The position numbers and the translations under genes are program-made. From an uncultured Poribacteria bacterium (GTDB lineage Bacteria > Poribacteria > WGA-4E > WGA-3G), in contig OX638316.1 in assembly GCA_951812525.1 (NCBI GenBank), positions 4,024,506 to 4,088,505 of the forward strand: 64,000 nucleotides of DNA. Direction: 5' to 3'. Positions 18,241 to 26,687 of this stretch are shown here, one piece after another. Position 1 is the stretch's first letter. Each line of letters begins with the position of its first letter. The notes beneath the pieces were generated by a model. The model did not search any database. It worked only from the letters and a program-made list of their open reading frames with translations, and was not told the DNA's origin.

Positions 18241-18265
18241 CATCGTAAAGCATAAAAAGACGAAC

Positions 18266-18295
18266 ATAGGCAGGACAAAGATATGTCCTGCCTAT
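18266..18295 (+). terminator. Strong hairpin after the small membrane genes
   Basis: Arms ATAGGCAGGACA and TGTCCTGCCTAT form a perfect 12-bp stem with a six-base loop, 25 bases after the stop codon. The trailing T-tract is poor (TGTATGTAC), so termination strength is uncertain. The remaining gap to 18472 holds GGCTTGTAG/CTACAAGCC arms but no gene. Confidence 0.55.
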
Positions 18296-18472
18296 TGTAT
18301 GTACAAAAGGTATATTTTCAGGAGCTTAAACTGTAAATTATAGCCCCGCTACAAGCCTTGTGTATTTTTTCGGTAGGGTTACCATAGAGGAGCGTCTTTT
18401 TCAAGGGGCTTGTAGGGCATTCTCGAAAGCCTTTTTTTAACCGTGATTTATGAATAAAACACACATGAATGA

Positions 18473-19660
18473 CTAACGGATCAACCATTGGTGAAATAGC
18501 ACATCTCTCCTCTCAGGTTCGACCACCCGCAGCAAAACTTTCCCGTCGATAAAAAAATCGACTGCCATGAAACCTGCATGCTGATGCGCGAATAGAGTAT
18601 TCTCCCCAGACATAACTTCCGTCACTTTCCGGCTCGCAGCAGCCCCGCTGACAAGAAAATAGTCTACAATATCGTCTTTCAAAACTTGCAGAGAATGTTC
18701 GTGTCCAGAGGCATAGATTAAAAGTGGCGTGTTTTGGTCAGCGGGATTCCGTGCCGAAAATGCTCGGTTCAGCTCCGCTACCATATTTTTATTACGTTCC
18801 CCACTTATATCTTGATCGGATTTGTACAGATGCTCCCGAAAATAAGGACCTATCGACCCGACTACAGGTACTGGAACCCAGAGCCATCTTTTTAGAAACT
18901 TAGCAGGAAAAAGGTGATATTTCCAATCAAAGTAACCACCGTGCGGTCCATAAGTTTCCAGCGGATGGTGTCCTACAACAATAACCGGCAATTCTGTGTC
19001 TAACAGTCCAATGAGTTCCTCGATAACCAATTCGGGTGATTTTTGCGGTTTTTCATGTCGGTGGAGCCACCACTGCGTGTTCAGAACAATGAGCCGGACT
19101 GCGGGGTTGCCTTTCGGAAGTTCAAGTGCAACTGGACCGGGTGTACCTCCAGATGGTAGGAAATTCAATTCGCCAGCCAGTGCCTTGTTGATATATTTTT
19201 CTTGTGCGACAACTGCGCTGAGTCCTTCCGTCTTCCCACCAGCCCAATCATGATTTCCTGGGATGAACAATCCATGAGCACCAGAGGCTTTGACAACAGC
19301 GAGTTGTGGTGTGAGGCGTTTTTCGGCTTCATGTTTTTTGCGTTCTGTCATTCCCTCTGGATACATGTTGTCCCCTAAAAAGACGATACTCGTTTTCGCA
19401 GCGTCTTTTCTCGCCCATTCACTGAGGGTTTTTAGGACCGGTTCATCTCGTCTTGGTTCCCCACCATCGCCGAGGAGTAACAGGCGATAATGAAGTGTGC
19501 CTTCTACTTCAGTATCACGTTTCCCAATTTCGGGGACATCGGAACGGTAATACGGTTTGCTATGGCTACACCCTGCGCTTGTCAGTTGCACCACTTGAAT
19601 AATGCAAAAGAGTAAGAGAATACAGCGAGTGAAATAGGGATGTTGATAAAATCGGTTCAT
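18473..19660 (-). CDS. Calcineurin-like metallophosphoesterase lipoprotein
   Basis: 395 aa. An N-terminal hydrophobic segment followed by TSAGC (Cys 31) looks like a lipobox, so the protein is probably anchored in the envelope. Metal-site motifs of the calcineurin-like fold occur in order: LLLGDGGEP, VFLGDNMYPEG, GNHDW, VGHHPLETYGPHGG and GHEHSLQVL. Di-metal phosphoesterase activity is likely; the substrate is unknown. It lies downstream of hisS on the same strand but 47 bases away, possibly transcribed with the his genes. Confidence 0.8.
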   Translation of the reverse strand: MNRFYQHPYFTRCILLLFCIIQVVQLTSAGCSHSKPYYRSDVPEIGKRDTEVEGTLHYRLLLLGDGGEPRRDEPVLKTLSEWARKDAAKTSIVFLGDNMYPEGMTERKKHEAEKRLTPQLAVVKASGAHGLFIPGNHDWAGGKTEGLSAVVAQEKYINKALAGELNFLPSGGTPGPVALELPKGNPAVRLIVLNTQWWLHRHEKPQKSPELVIEELIGLLDTELPVIVVGHHPLETYGPHGGYFDWKYHLFPAKFLKRWLWVPVPVVGSIGPYFREHLYKSDQDISGERNKNMVAELNRAFSARNPADQNTPLLIYASGHEHSLQVLKDDIVDYFLVSGAAASRKVTEVMSGENTLFAHQHAGFMAVDFFIDGKVLLRVVEPERRDVLFHQWLIR

Positions 19661-19707
19661 TATTCTATAGTGGTCGTATCATTTGACATACCAAAAGGGA
19701 AAACATT

Positions 19708-21039
19708 TTACGTTTTTGCTAATTCTTGAATGTGTTCAATAAGTTTTTCCCGAGGGACAACTTGCTGTTCTCTGCTGGCGAGGTCCCGAACAGCGACTGT
19801 GCCTGCTTCTACTTCATCAGAGCCGAGGATGACCGCATAGGGAATACCTTTGCTATCGGCATATTTCATCTGTGCGCTAATGCGCGTCGGGCGACAATAG
19901 ACTTCGGTACGGATACCGCTGTTACGCAGAAGCATCGCCACTTTCAGAGATTCTTGGGCGAGATCTGCGTCGAAAACGGTTACTAACACTTGCGTTACCG
20001 TTTTGCCTACAGCCGGTGGGAACATATCAAATTCTTCCATCACGTCAATAATACGTTCAATACCAAAACTAGTGCCTGTTGCAGGATGACCCTGTTTGCT
20101 GAAACTGCCGATGAGTTCATCGTACCTGCCACCACCAGTAATGCTCCCAATTTTTGGTTCTTCGACAACGGTTTCGTAAATCGGACCCGTGTAGTATTCC
20201 AATCCACGTACCATCGAAACGTTCACCTTGTAGAACTCATCTGGTACGCCAAGAGTTGTGAGATAACTGTTCAGTTCTTCTAATTCCACAATACCCTCTC
20301 TTGCCACTTCGGAATCGCCGAGTTGTTCAGCGAGTGCGTTCAAGACTGTCGCTGGATCACCTTCAATTTGGAGCAGTGCGAGTAGATTCTCAATAACAGA
20401 CTCAGGAATCTGATTTTCTACCAATTCCGATCTAACTCCATCCAGACCAATTTTATCTAATTTATCGATGGAGCGATATAGCCCACCGAGCTGCTCAGTA
20501 GGTACACCGGTGGATTGCCCGATCCCAGTAATTAATTTTCGGTCGTTGATGTTAATCTGGAATTGTTTGAAACCGAGTCTAGTCAGCACCTGATAAATAA
20601 GGTTGACGTTTTCAGCATCAGCCAGCATGCTATCGGTTCCGACCGTATCTGCGTCACACTGGAAGAATTGACGGTAGCGTCCCTTTTGTGGACGTTCCGC
20701 TCGCCAGACAGGATCAATCTGGTAGCGCTTAAACGGTTTGGGCAGTTGCGGATACATGGCAATAACGCGGCATAGCGGGACCGAAAGATCATAGCGGAGA
20801 GAAATGTCTTCTTTTCCACCTACATGACCTGCTTGATAGATGAGTTTCTCAGCATCCGGTCCGTACTTACCAGTGAGCACTTCAGATAATTCAAGAGCGG
20901 GTGTTTGTAAAGGTTCAAATCCAAATTCCTCAAACACGTCGCGAACAATATCTATAACATATTGCCTGCGAATCATCTGCTCAGGTAATATGTCTCGCAT
21001 CCCCCGCGGGACACGCGGTTTAATAAATGGGGCTGCCAT
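19708..21039 (-). CDS. hisS: Histidyl-tRNA synthetase
   Basis: Class II aminoacyl-tRNA synthetase charging tRNA-His. Start ATG 21039 follows GAGGAGAAA and gives MAAPFIKPRVPRGMRDILPE. Motif 2 is FKRYQIDPVWRAERPQKGRYRQFFQCDAD, the histidine-binding segment is VRGLEYYTGPIYE, and motif 3 includes GGGRYDELIGSF; a C-terminal anticodon-binding domain begins near VTQVLVTVFD. Full length (443 aa). It is the third gene of hisZ-hisG-hisS, so both histidine synthesis and its tRNA charging lie behind one leader. Confidence 0.93.
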   Translation of the reverse strand: MAAPFIKPRVPRGMRDILPEQMIRRQYVIDIVRDVFEEFGFEPLQTPALELSEVLTGKYGPDAEKLIYQAGHVGGKEDISLRYDLSVPLCRVIAMYPQLPKPFKRYQIDPVWRAERPQKGRYRQFFQCDADTVGTDSMLADAENVNLIYQVLTRLGFKQFQININDRKLITGIGQSTGVPTEQLGGLYRSIDKLDKIGLDGVRSELVENQIPESVIENLLALLQIEGDPATVLNALAEQLGDSEVAREGIVELEELNSYLTTLGVPDEFYKVNVSMVRGLEYYTGPIYETVVEEPKIGSITGGGRYDELIGSFSKQGHPATGTSFGIERIIDVMEEFDMFPPAVGKTVTQVLVTVFDADLAQESLKVAMLLRNSGIRTEVYCRPTRISAQMKYADSKGIPYAVILGSDEVEAGTVAVRDLASREQQVVPREKLIEHIQELAKT

Positions 21040-21155
21040 AAATTTTCTCCTCATAATTTTAAGAAACCTCGGTTACATGCCAGAATGCACCGACTGCATC
21101 CGAATCCAACGATCTGACAACGGAAGATAGTGCGAAGTTCGAGAGATACAAGACC

Positions 21156-21935
21156 TTAAATGTGTCCGGGGAGTGCCTGACTCCGCCGTCTCCGTAAACC
21201 TTTCTGTAGCGTCTGCTTGAGTTCTTCAATTTTCTCCTGCTTCCACGGATCTCTGAGTGCCTTCGGATTAGCAATGAGAGTAGATTCAGATTCGCGCAAC
21301 AGTTCAATGACTTTAAGTGCATTTGCTCTGAGTGTACGCCGCGATGCAGTCGAATTGTCGATGATAGCATCGGCTTCTTCAGGTGGTTTCCCCTCGGTCG
21401 CTCCGAAAGACAACATAAGCGTGATAGGGGATTGGTAAGAACCACGCGTGTTAAGCCGTTTCCAAGGCGTTAAAATTGCAGGTGCGATCCTATTCTCCGT
21501 CTTTTCAAGGATAAATTTTTCGGCGAGGTTCAAATATTCGGTAGAAATACGGATGTCCCTATCTGCGAGATTCACCAAATCAGCAAATGTATTGATGTCA
21601 TCTTGTTCTTCGCGAACAGCAAGAATAATATCAATGTGTCCATATTCCAACGGTAAGATTTCTTCAACATCTGCATCAGTCTCTTCAACCCAATCTTGAC
21701 CTGTGATACCTACGTCGTAGAAATCATCCATACCGACATAGACAGGGATCTCTTGCGGACGCGAAATTTTGATTTGAAAATCGCTATCATTCTGAAAAGT
21801 CGCGCGATAGGATCTATCAGTTGCTGTATAACCGTTGAGTTCATAACCAGCACGCTGAAACATTTCAAGGGTATCTGCCTGCAGGCTGCCCTTCGGCAAT
21901 AGTAGATTCAGCGTCCGTTGTGATTCCGTTTGCAT
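21156..21935 (-). CDS. hisG: ATP phosphoribosyltransferase catalytic subunit (short form)
   Basis: First enzyme of histidine biosynthesis, joining ATP and PRPP. Signatures: LLLPKGSL at the N-terminus, VYVGMDDFYDVGITGQDWVEE, and the PRPP loop IIDNSTASRRTLRANAL. It lacks the C-terminal ACT-like domain of long HisG (259 aa; the chain ends soon after LIANPKALRDPWKQEKIEELKQ), which matches its neighbour being the regulatory subunit HisZ. AGAAGGAGAAT precedes the ATG. It is 47 bases after hisZ and 116 bases before hisS. Confidence 0.92.
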   Translation of the reverse strand: MQTESQRTLNLLLPKGSLQADTLEMFQRAGYELNGYTATDRSYRATFQNDSDFQIKISRPQEIPVYVGMDDFYDVGITGQDWVEETDADVEEILPLEYGHIDIILAVREEQDDINTFADLVNLADRDIRISTEYLNLAEKFILEKTENRIAPAILTPWKRLNTRGSYQSPITLMLSFGATEGKPPEEADAIIDNSTASRRTLRANALKVIELLRESESTLIANPKALRDPWKQEKIEELKQTLQKGLRRRRSQALPGHI

Positions 21936-21982
21936 TTAGATTCTCCTTCTAAGGATGTGGACTTGTAGCTATTGATCTTGCG

Positions 21983-23419
21983 CTATAAAAGATCAGCAAC
22001 AGTGACGACTTGTGTGTCACCGGTTGTGATTTGAATTCGGCAGATCGACCCATCAGGGACTAAACGGATTAGATAATCGTAGTTTGCTTGATTGGCGTAG
22101 TCCTGTTGTGCTTGCAGGTCGCGTTCCATCAAATCAACTTCCACATTCCTGCCATTTCTGCGAAGCGTTTCAGCAAGCCGCTGGGCATCTGCAACGCCTT
22201 CTGGTGTTTCTGCTGCGATGAAATAATCTTTTCTGCCGTTAACAGTTATCTTTCCTGTATCAGCAAATGTCTCGACAAGCACATCAAATTGGAACGCAAA
22301 TCCTGCCCCAGGTGTTGATGGACCGCCGAAAGATTCAATCAGCCTGTCGTATCTGCCACCACCACAGAGAGGTCGGTGTTTCTCAGGCAATTCAATCTGA
22401 AAGACCGTGCCAGTATAGAAATCGAACCCGCGCGTAATACCCAAATTGATTTCAAAATCTGTAATGTCATAGTTTTCCAAACAATCGCAGAGCATGAGCA
22501 GTTCTTGCCGTGCTACTTGTGCCGTATCACCGAGGTATTTTTCCCATGCCGACATGACAGTATCTCTGTCGCCAGAAATTTTTGAGACATCTATACAGCG
22601 CTGTGCGGTCTCCTCAGAAATATTAAAATAGCGATGCCAGCTTGCTTTATAAGTTTCCTCAGCGATGATCGGCAATTTCTCTGCATAAGCGGCAACATTA
22701 CTCTCAGTTAATTTCTGAATTGTGGAAACTTCAATTTTGTAGTCCCCTTGGTAGTCAGTTCCCTGCGAGCGTCTCAACATATTAAACGCATCTCGGAGGG
22801 TCTCAATATCCCAAAGTTTCGCTTCGGCGCGCAGACGCGCGAGATAATCGATGTCCCATATAATTTCGCCGTGATCCTTGGTATCAAGCGAGACCTGTTT
22901 GAAAATCTCTCGAAAGATACCCGTGTTTCCGATCTTTAGCTTTGTGTTTGAAATGTTGAGTTTTTCGAGGATACGTACAGGAATCGCGATAATTTCCGCG
23001 TCGGCGTGGGCGGAAGCGGGTCCGATGAGTTCAACACCAGCCTGTCGGAATTCTATTTTCACCTCAGCACTATCTGCTGTCGGCTCTAGTCGGACACATT
23101 GCCCGATGTAGTAGAGTTTATACGGATAAGGTAGGTGTCCCAGTTCTTCGTTAGCAATGAGACGACAGACAGGTGCTGTCATTTCGGGTCTCAAGGCGTA
23201 ATCGACGCGATCAGAACCGACGAAGGTAAACATTTTATGCCGGATTTCCTCACCAGACTGGGCAGATAAAAGGGCAAAGGATTCAAACAGGGGGGTCTGA
23301 ATTTGGGCATATCCATAGGTTTCAAAGGTTTCACGAACGACCTTTTCGACGAAATTTCGCTGAACCATCTGTTCAGGTAAAAAATCGCTCGTTCCAGTAG
23401 GTTTATCAAACTTTTCCAT
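21983..23419 (-). CDS. hisZ: ATP phosphoribosyltransferase regulatory subunit
   Basis: HisS-like paralogue that activates short-form HisG and carries its histidine feedback. It shows the synthetase fold (PTGTSDFLPEQMVQRNFVEKVV, LRPEMTAPVCRLI, RGFDFYTGTVFQIELP, CGGGRYDRLIESFGG) but with diverged motifs compared with the true HisS at 19708-21039. The start is uncertain: ATG 23419 matches the family N-terminus (MEKFDKPTGT), ATG 23446 is also possible, and the ORF is open to 23524. It is first in the operon behind the leader peptide and attenuator. Confidence 0.88.
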   Translation of the reverse strand: MEKFDKPTGTSDFLPEQMVQRNFVEKVVRETFETYGYAQIQTPLFESFALLSAQSGEEIRHKMFTFVGSDRVDYALRPEMTAPVCRLIANEELGHLPYPYKLYYIGQCVRLEPTADSAEVKIEFRQAGVELIGPASAHADAEIIAIPVRILEKLNISNTKLKIGNTGIFREIFKQVSLDTKDHGEIIWDIDYLARLRAEAKLWDIETLRDAFNMLRRSQGTDYQGDYKIEVSTIQKLTESNVAAYAEKLPIIAEETYKASWHRYFNISEETAQRCIDVSKISGDRDTVMSAWEKYLGDTAQVARQELLMLCDCLENYDITDFEINLGITRGFDFYTGTVFQIELPEKHRPLCGGGRYDRLIESFGGPSTPGAGFAFQFDVLVETFADTGKITVNGRKDYFIAAETPEGVADAQRLAETLRRNGRNVEVDLMERDLQAQQDYANQANYDYLIRLVPDGSICRIQITTGDTQVVTVADLL

Positions 23420-23572
23420 TTTTTTTACGATTCGATTTCGCTCCATCTTTTCCGTTGTCAGAAATGGGTTCTGCCAAATCTCGACAACGTTAATAATGAT
23501 TGATGGTGAGGATGTATATCTCACCGGCGTACAAAGTATGTTTTAACAACAATTTGAGGGACTAAAAAAGTC

Positions 23573-23599
23573 AAAAAAAAACCCAGCAAACAGTTTGCT
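23573..23599 (-). terminator. Intrinsic terminator (attenuator) upstream of hisZ
   Basis: On the minus strand AGCAAA-CTG-TTTGCT followed by GGG and nine T. It lies between the leader peptide and hisZ with no other gene to terminate. The 3' arm plus GGG (23582-23591) can instead pair over 10 bp (three G-U) with CCTGGTAAAC (23646-23655), an antiterminator that excludes the terminator. Confidence 0.75.
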
Positions 23600-23636
23600 C
23601 CTTTTCTGAGACGCGTTGACAGGACAGCGCGTGAGA

Positions 23637-23716
23637 GAGCGGCTTGTTTACCAGGGTCCGGGCAAGTTAGACTTGCTTCGTATCAATAATGTCTATACAT
23701 ATTCCCTCATCCGCTC
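23637..23716 (-). promoter_or_regulatory. Leader RNA stems between his leader peptide and attenuator
   Basis: GAGCGG, just after the leader stop (23716-23711), can pair with CCGCTC (23642-23637), enclosing a perfect GCAAGT-CTA-ACTTGC hairpin (23676-23662). The outer stem encloses the CCTGGTAAAC strand (23655-23646) used by the antiterminator, so the two foldings may compete. Confidence 0.55.
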
Positions 23717-23719
23717 AAC

Positions 23720-23773
23720 TCAGAAGTGGACCGAATGATGGTGATGTATATTAAATGCAATAATATTAATCAT
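23720..23773 (-). CDS. Histidine operon leader peptide
   Basis: 17-codon ORF reading MINIIAFNIHHHHSVHF: four consecutive His codons plus a fifth, then a stop. It begins about 60 bases after a perfect promoter and is followed by alternative stems, a terminator and hisZ-hisG-hisS. In enteric his operons a leader of the same logic (a run of His codons) senses charged tRNA-His through ribosome stalling. A Shine-Dalgarno is not obvious (the upstream sequence is GCGATACGAAAAA), the main weakness. The His run, the position and the downstream gene identities together make chance unlikely. Confidence 0.82.
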   Translation of the reverse strand: MINIIAFNIHHHHSVHF

Positions 23774-23840
23774 TTTTTCGTATCGCTTGCAAGCAGAAGC
23801 TCGCTGTTAAAAATCGATGATTTTAATTAACTTTAATGAT

Positions 23841-23869
23841 ATTATACCCTACCACGAAGCAAATGTCAA
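23841..23869 (-). promoter_or_regulatory. Perfect sigma70-type promoter of the his operon
   Basis: Minus strand TTGACA (23869-23864), 17-base spacer, TATAAT (23846-23841). Transcription would start near 23834 and read through the leader peptide. The whole gap 23525-23896 is accounted for by promoter, leader ORF, stems and terminator. Confidence 0.85.
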
Positions 23870-23896
23870 ATTTTTTCTAGACTGTTAGGCGACTTA

Positions 23897-25528
23897 ATGA
23901 AAATTAAACCAATTTACATCATTTCTATACTAGGTGTGCTGCTATCGGTGCTCTTGTGTGGTATCTACTTCCAGTTCTCCTACTTTGAACCAGATACCGT
24001 CTCCTACCTATTCCAAGCGAAATTGTTCTCCGAGGGCAAACTCTCGGTTCCCGCGCCTCCAGAACACGGACTCTCCTCTTCACCACATATTAATGTCCTA
24101 AACGGCAAATGGTATTCAAAATACCCCTTCGGAAACGCCTTGATGCTAATGTTCGGGGTATTTATTAACGCGCCGTGGCTAATTCCTGCGCTTGCAACGG
24201 GTGGTGCGCTCCTGTTTCTCTATCTGTTCGTAAAAGAGATATATGGCGAAATCCACAACGGTATCGCGCTTACCACCGCGGTGCTTGCGCTCGTTTCACC
24301 AGCAACGCTCGGCATGGGGTCCACATGGTTCAGTGAACCGGTTAGCCGTTTTTACTTATCGCTCTACTTATTTGCGCTTCTTAAGACATTAAATTACAAG
24401 AACGATGCCTCTCTGCTTACTCGGATTGGTTACCCGCTTCTCTCAGGTTTTGCATTAGGATATGCGTTCAATACGCGACCACTCTCCGCCGTGGTATTTG
24501 GCGTTGTTGGTGCAGGTTTGGCAATTTATCACCTCATTACCCAATGGCAGCAGAGACACGACGCAACAGGTGCACTATTAATTACAGTGAAACGGTTAGG
24601 GTTTTTCTTTATACCGTTTGTTGTTATGCTTGGCGTATGTATGGCGTGGAACTCGCATTTCACTGAAGATCCGTTCCTGTTTACGCATACGGTTGCACAA
24701 CCGTATGACAAGATTGGATTCGGTCCTCGAATGGAAGGCTACGAACCTGATATCGAACAAGCGCGCATCTTTACACCGGCATGGGCAATCGAAAGGACAT
24801 GGCGACACATTCTCCCATCCATTAGTTTCAATGCCTTAGGATGGGGGAGTTACCATCATAATTTGTTGATAGAAGTCGAACTATCACTGATGTGGTTCGT
24901 TGCCTTTGTACCGTTAATTTTGCCGTGGGTTCTTGCGCTATTGCCGTTTTTCCACGCTTCTCGGAACAAATATGATATATTCTGTCTTTCCCTACTCATA
25001 ACTAATCTATTACTTTATTCTGTCTTCTACTTTGAGGGTTCAACGTGGGGATTTACACCCGTAAATGCGCGCTATTATACGGAATCGACGTTCCTCGGTT
25101 TTATACCGTTGGTAGCACGTGGGATGTTTATTCTATATGAGCGGTTTAAAGTGTCTGAGAGACGCGGGCTTGCGATTGGTGTAGGGGTATGCTTCTTGTT
25201 ACTCAGTGTTAATATTGTATGGAGTTATATCCGTATTGGAGAGGTGTATCAGAATTGGAGTCCTGTCTATCAGAAACTACCGCCTATGGTAGCGGAACGT
25301 AATATTCACAACGCCGTTATTTTCGTATCTCAACACCGAGGCGCGCCGATTGGAGACTACCCGTTCCAGAGTCTTGAAGAAGCAGATATCGTCTATTTTA
25401 AACTCGGTCCCGCGCCACGGTGGAAACTGACAAATAGTGATTGGGAGAGTGTATACGCGCAATACTTTACGGGTAGGAATGCCTATCTGTATGTGCCACG
25501 TGAAAATAGCCTTACACAACTAAAGTAA
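23897..25528 (+). CDS. GT-C-like polytopic membrane protein
   Basis: 543 aa with about ten to twelve membrane segments. The first extracytoplasmic loop begins FEPDTVSYLFQAKLFSEG, the acidic loop expected for GT-C glycosyltransferases (ArnT/PMT/DPM-sugar users) that transfer sugars from lipid carriers outside the inner membrane. Family assignment rests on topology and this loop; sugar and acceptor are unknown. Start ATG 23897 has AGGCGA upstream. It diverges from the his operon and stands alone. Confidence 0.6.
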   Translation: MKIKPIYIISILGVLLSVLLCGIYFQFSYFEPDTVSYLFQAKLFSEGKLSVPAPPEHGLSSSPHINVLNGKWYSKYPFGNALMLMFGVFINAPWLIPALATGGALLFLYLFVKEIYGEIHNGIALTTAVLALVSPATLGMGSTWFSEPVSRFYLSLYLFALLKTLNYKNDASLLTRIGYPLLSGFALGYAFNTRPLSAVVFGVVGAGLAIYHLITQWQQRHDATGALLITVKRLGFFFIPFVVMLGVCMAWNSHFTEDPFLFTHTVAQPYDKIGFGPRMEGYEPDIEQARIFTPAWAIERTWRHILPSISFNALGWGSYHHNLLIEVELSLMWFVAFVPLILPWVLALLPFFHASRNKYDIFCLSLLITNLLLYSVFYFEGSTWGFTPVNARYYTESTFLGFIPLVARGMFILYERFKVSERRGLAIGVGVCFLLLSVNIVWSYIRIGEVYQNWSPVYQKLPPMVAERNIHNAVIFVSQHRGAPIGDYPFQSLEEADIVYFKLGPAPRWKLTNSDWESVYAQYFTGRNAYLYVPRENSLTQLK

Positions 25529-25562
25529 TGTGAGTTCGACACAAGTTGGATGTTTGCTACAG

Positions 25563-26672
25563 TTACATCACTTGCTCCAAAATGATGATGTCTCCCGGAT
25601 TCCAAGATTGCGCGATGATGTAAAATTTACCGTCAATTTTGCGAATGACTGCGCCGTGCAGATGCTGGAAAGTCTCGATACCCAGTTCTTCCTTCAGCAT
25701 AACAGTTGAAACGAGATTGTTCCCTTCCAGAATATAGAGCGGAGCACCTTTCTTTTGATCGGGTCCGAAAAGACACGCAACGACGGCATATCCCGCTTCG
25801 TAATCAATGCTACAGGGGAATGAACCTTTGATAAGTGGGAGGGTTTCCAAATAGGTGCCATCCGGTGAATAGCGTTCAATTTCTGCATTTGCCCGATCGG
25901 AAGCATCCAACCGATTTGTCCCGTAAGGCACTGTAATGTGGTGTCCTGTCCCGAATTGTCCAGGTTCATCGCCCTTGCCACCAAATGCCAACGGATACCA
26001 GCTCGCCTCAAGTGGTTCGAGGCTCGTGAGTTTTACCCCCAGAATGTAGTCTAAATCAGAGTAACCCGTGGTAACGTAAAGCATACCATCAACGTGTGTC
26101 ACACCAGTTGGCACGAACTTCCCACCCTCACTGAAATAGGTGTTAACTGCCTGATGTTTGAAATCTGTCATTGCGTCTGGAGCATCCAGTGTATGCACGA
26201 GTTTGCCATCTAAAGTCGTCGTGAAGATTCTCCCGACATCGTTAGCAGGAAAAGAGAGGTAAGGGGTGCCAGCAGTTGTTGACCAGACTGTTACGTAGTG
26301 CGCATTGGCTTCTTTCAAAGCAGTCGGAGTCTCAATCAGCTGAGTTGTTTTCAGGTCTGCACTGATTTGGATGATACCGACACCGGGTAGTGCGAAGTAG
26401 GTTTCGCCTTTTCCGTCCCGTCGATCCACATCAAAACCACCGTGCGCTTTGTCGATTGCAGCTACGACTTCTGCAGGGAAATGATCGCGTGTATAGAGGA
26501 CTTTGAACTTAAGCGCGCCCTGTCCGCTAGTGAGTTGTGTATCGGGAGTTTTCTCGTGATTAGCTACGAACTGCCAGCCTTTCGTTTCAGATGACGGATG
26601 TTCTATTATATGGGCATAAGCGTGTCCAATTATAAGGGTTACGGCGAAAATTAAAAAGACAATCTGTCTCAT
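25563..26672 (-). CDS. Secreted propeller-like protein of unknown function
   Basis: 369 aa with a signal peptide (MRQIVFLIFAVTLIIGHAYA, cleavage before HIIEH) and GAGGAG ahead of the ATG. The body repeats strand-rich units with Asp/Gly turns (GGFDVDRRDGKGETYFALPG, VTHVDGMLYVTTGYSDLD, RYSPDGTYLETLPL), suggesting a six- or seven-bladed beta-propeller. No active-site motif is recognised. It is the last gene after the sugar-isomerase-like gene with a 15-base gap, so probably co-transcribed. Confidence 0.6.
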   Translation of the reverse strand: MRQIVFLIFAVTLIIGHAYAHIIEHPSSETKGWQFVANHEKTPDTQLTSGQGALKFKVLYTRDHFPAEVVAAIDKAHGGFDVDRRDGKGETYFALPGVGIIQISADLKTTQLIETPTALKEANAHYVTVWSTTAGTPYLSFPANDVGRIFTTTLDGKLVHTLDAPDAMTDFKHQAVNTYFSEGGKFVPTGVTHVDGMLYVTTGYSDLDYILGVKLTSLEPLEASWYPLAFGGKGDEPGQFGTGHHITVPYGTNRLDASDRANAEIERYSPDGTYLETLPLIKGSFPCSIDYEAGYAVVACLFGPDQKKGAPLYILEGNNLVSTVMLKEELGIETFQHLHGAVIRKIDGKFYIIAQSWNPGDIIILEQVM

Positions 26673-26687
26673 TCTGAAATCTCCTCT

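Noticed and set aside
18340-18420. Second terminator from CTACAAGCC/GGCTTGTAG arms
   Set aside because: The arms are about 60 bases apart and flanks do not extend the pairing; left as a possible decayed repeat.
21059-21156. Frameshifted C-terminal ACT domain after hisG
   Set aside because: None of the three frames after the stop resembles the long-form HisG domain, and the presence of hisZ predicts the short form.
23573-23716. T-box riboswitch upstream of hisZ
   Set aside because: The conserved T-box sequence (AGGGTGGNACCGCG) is not present; the His-rich leader ORF explains the terminator better.
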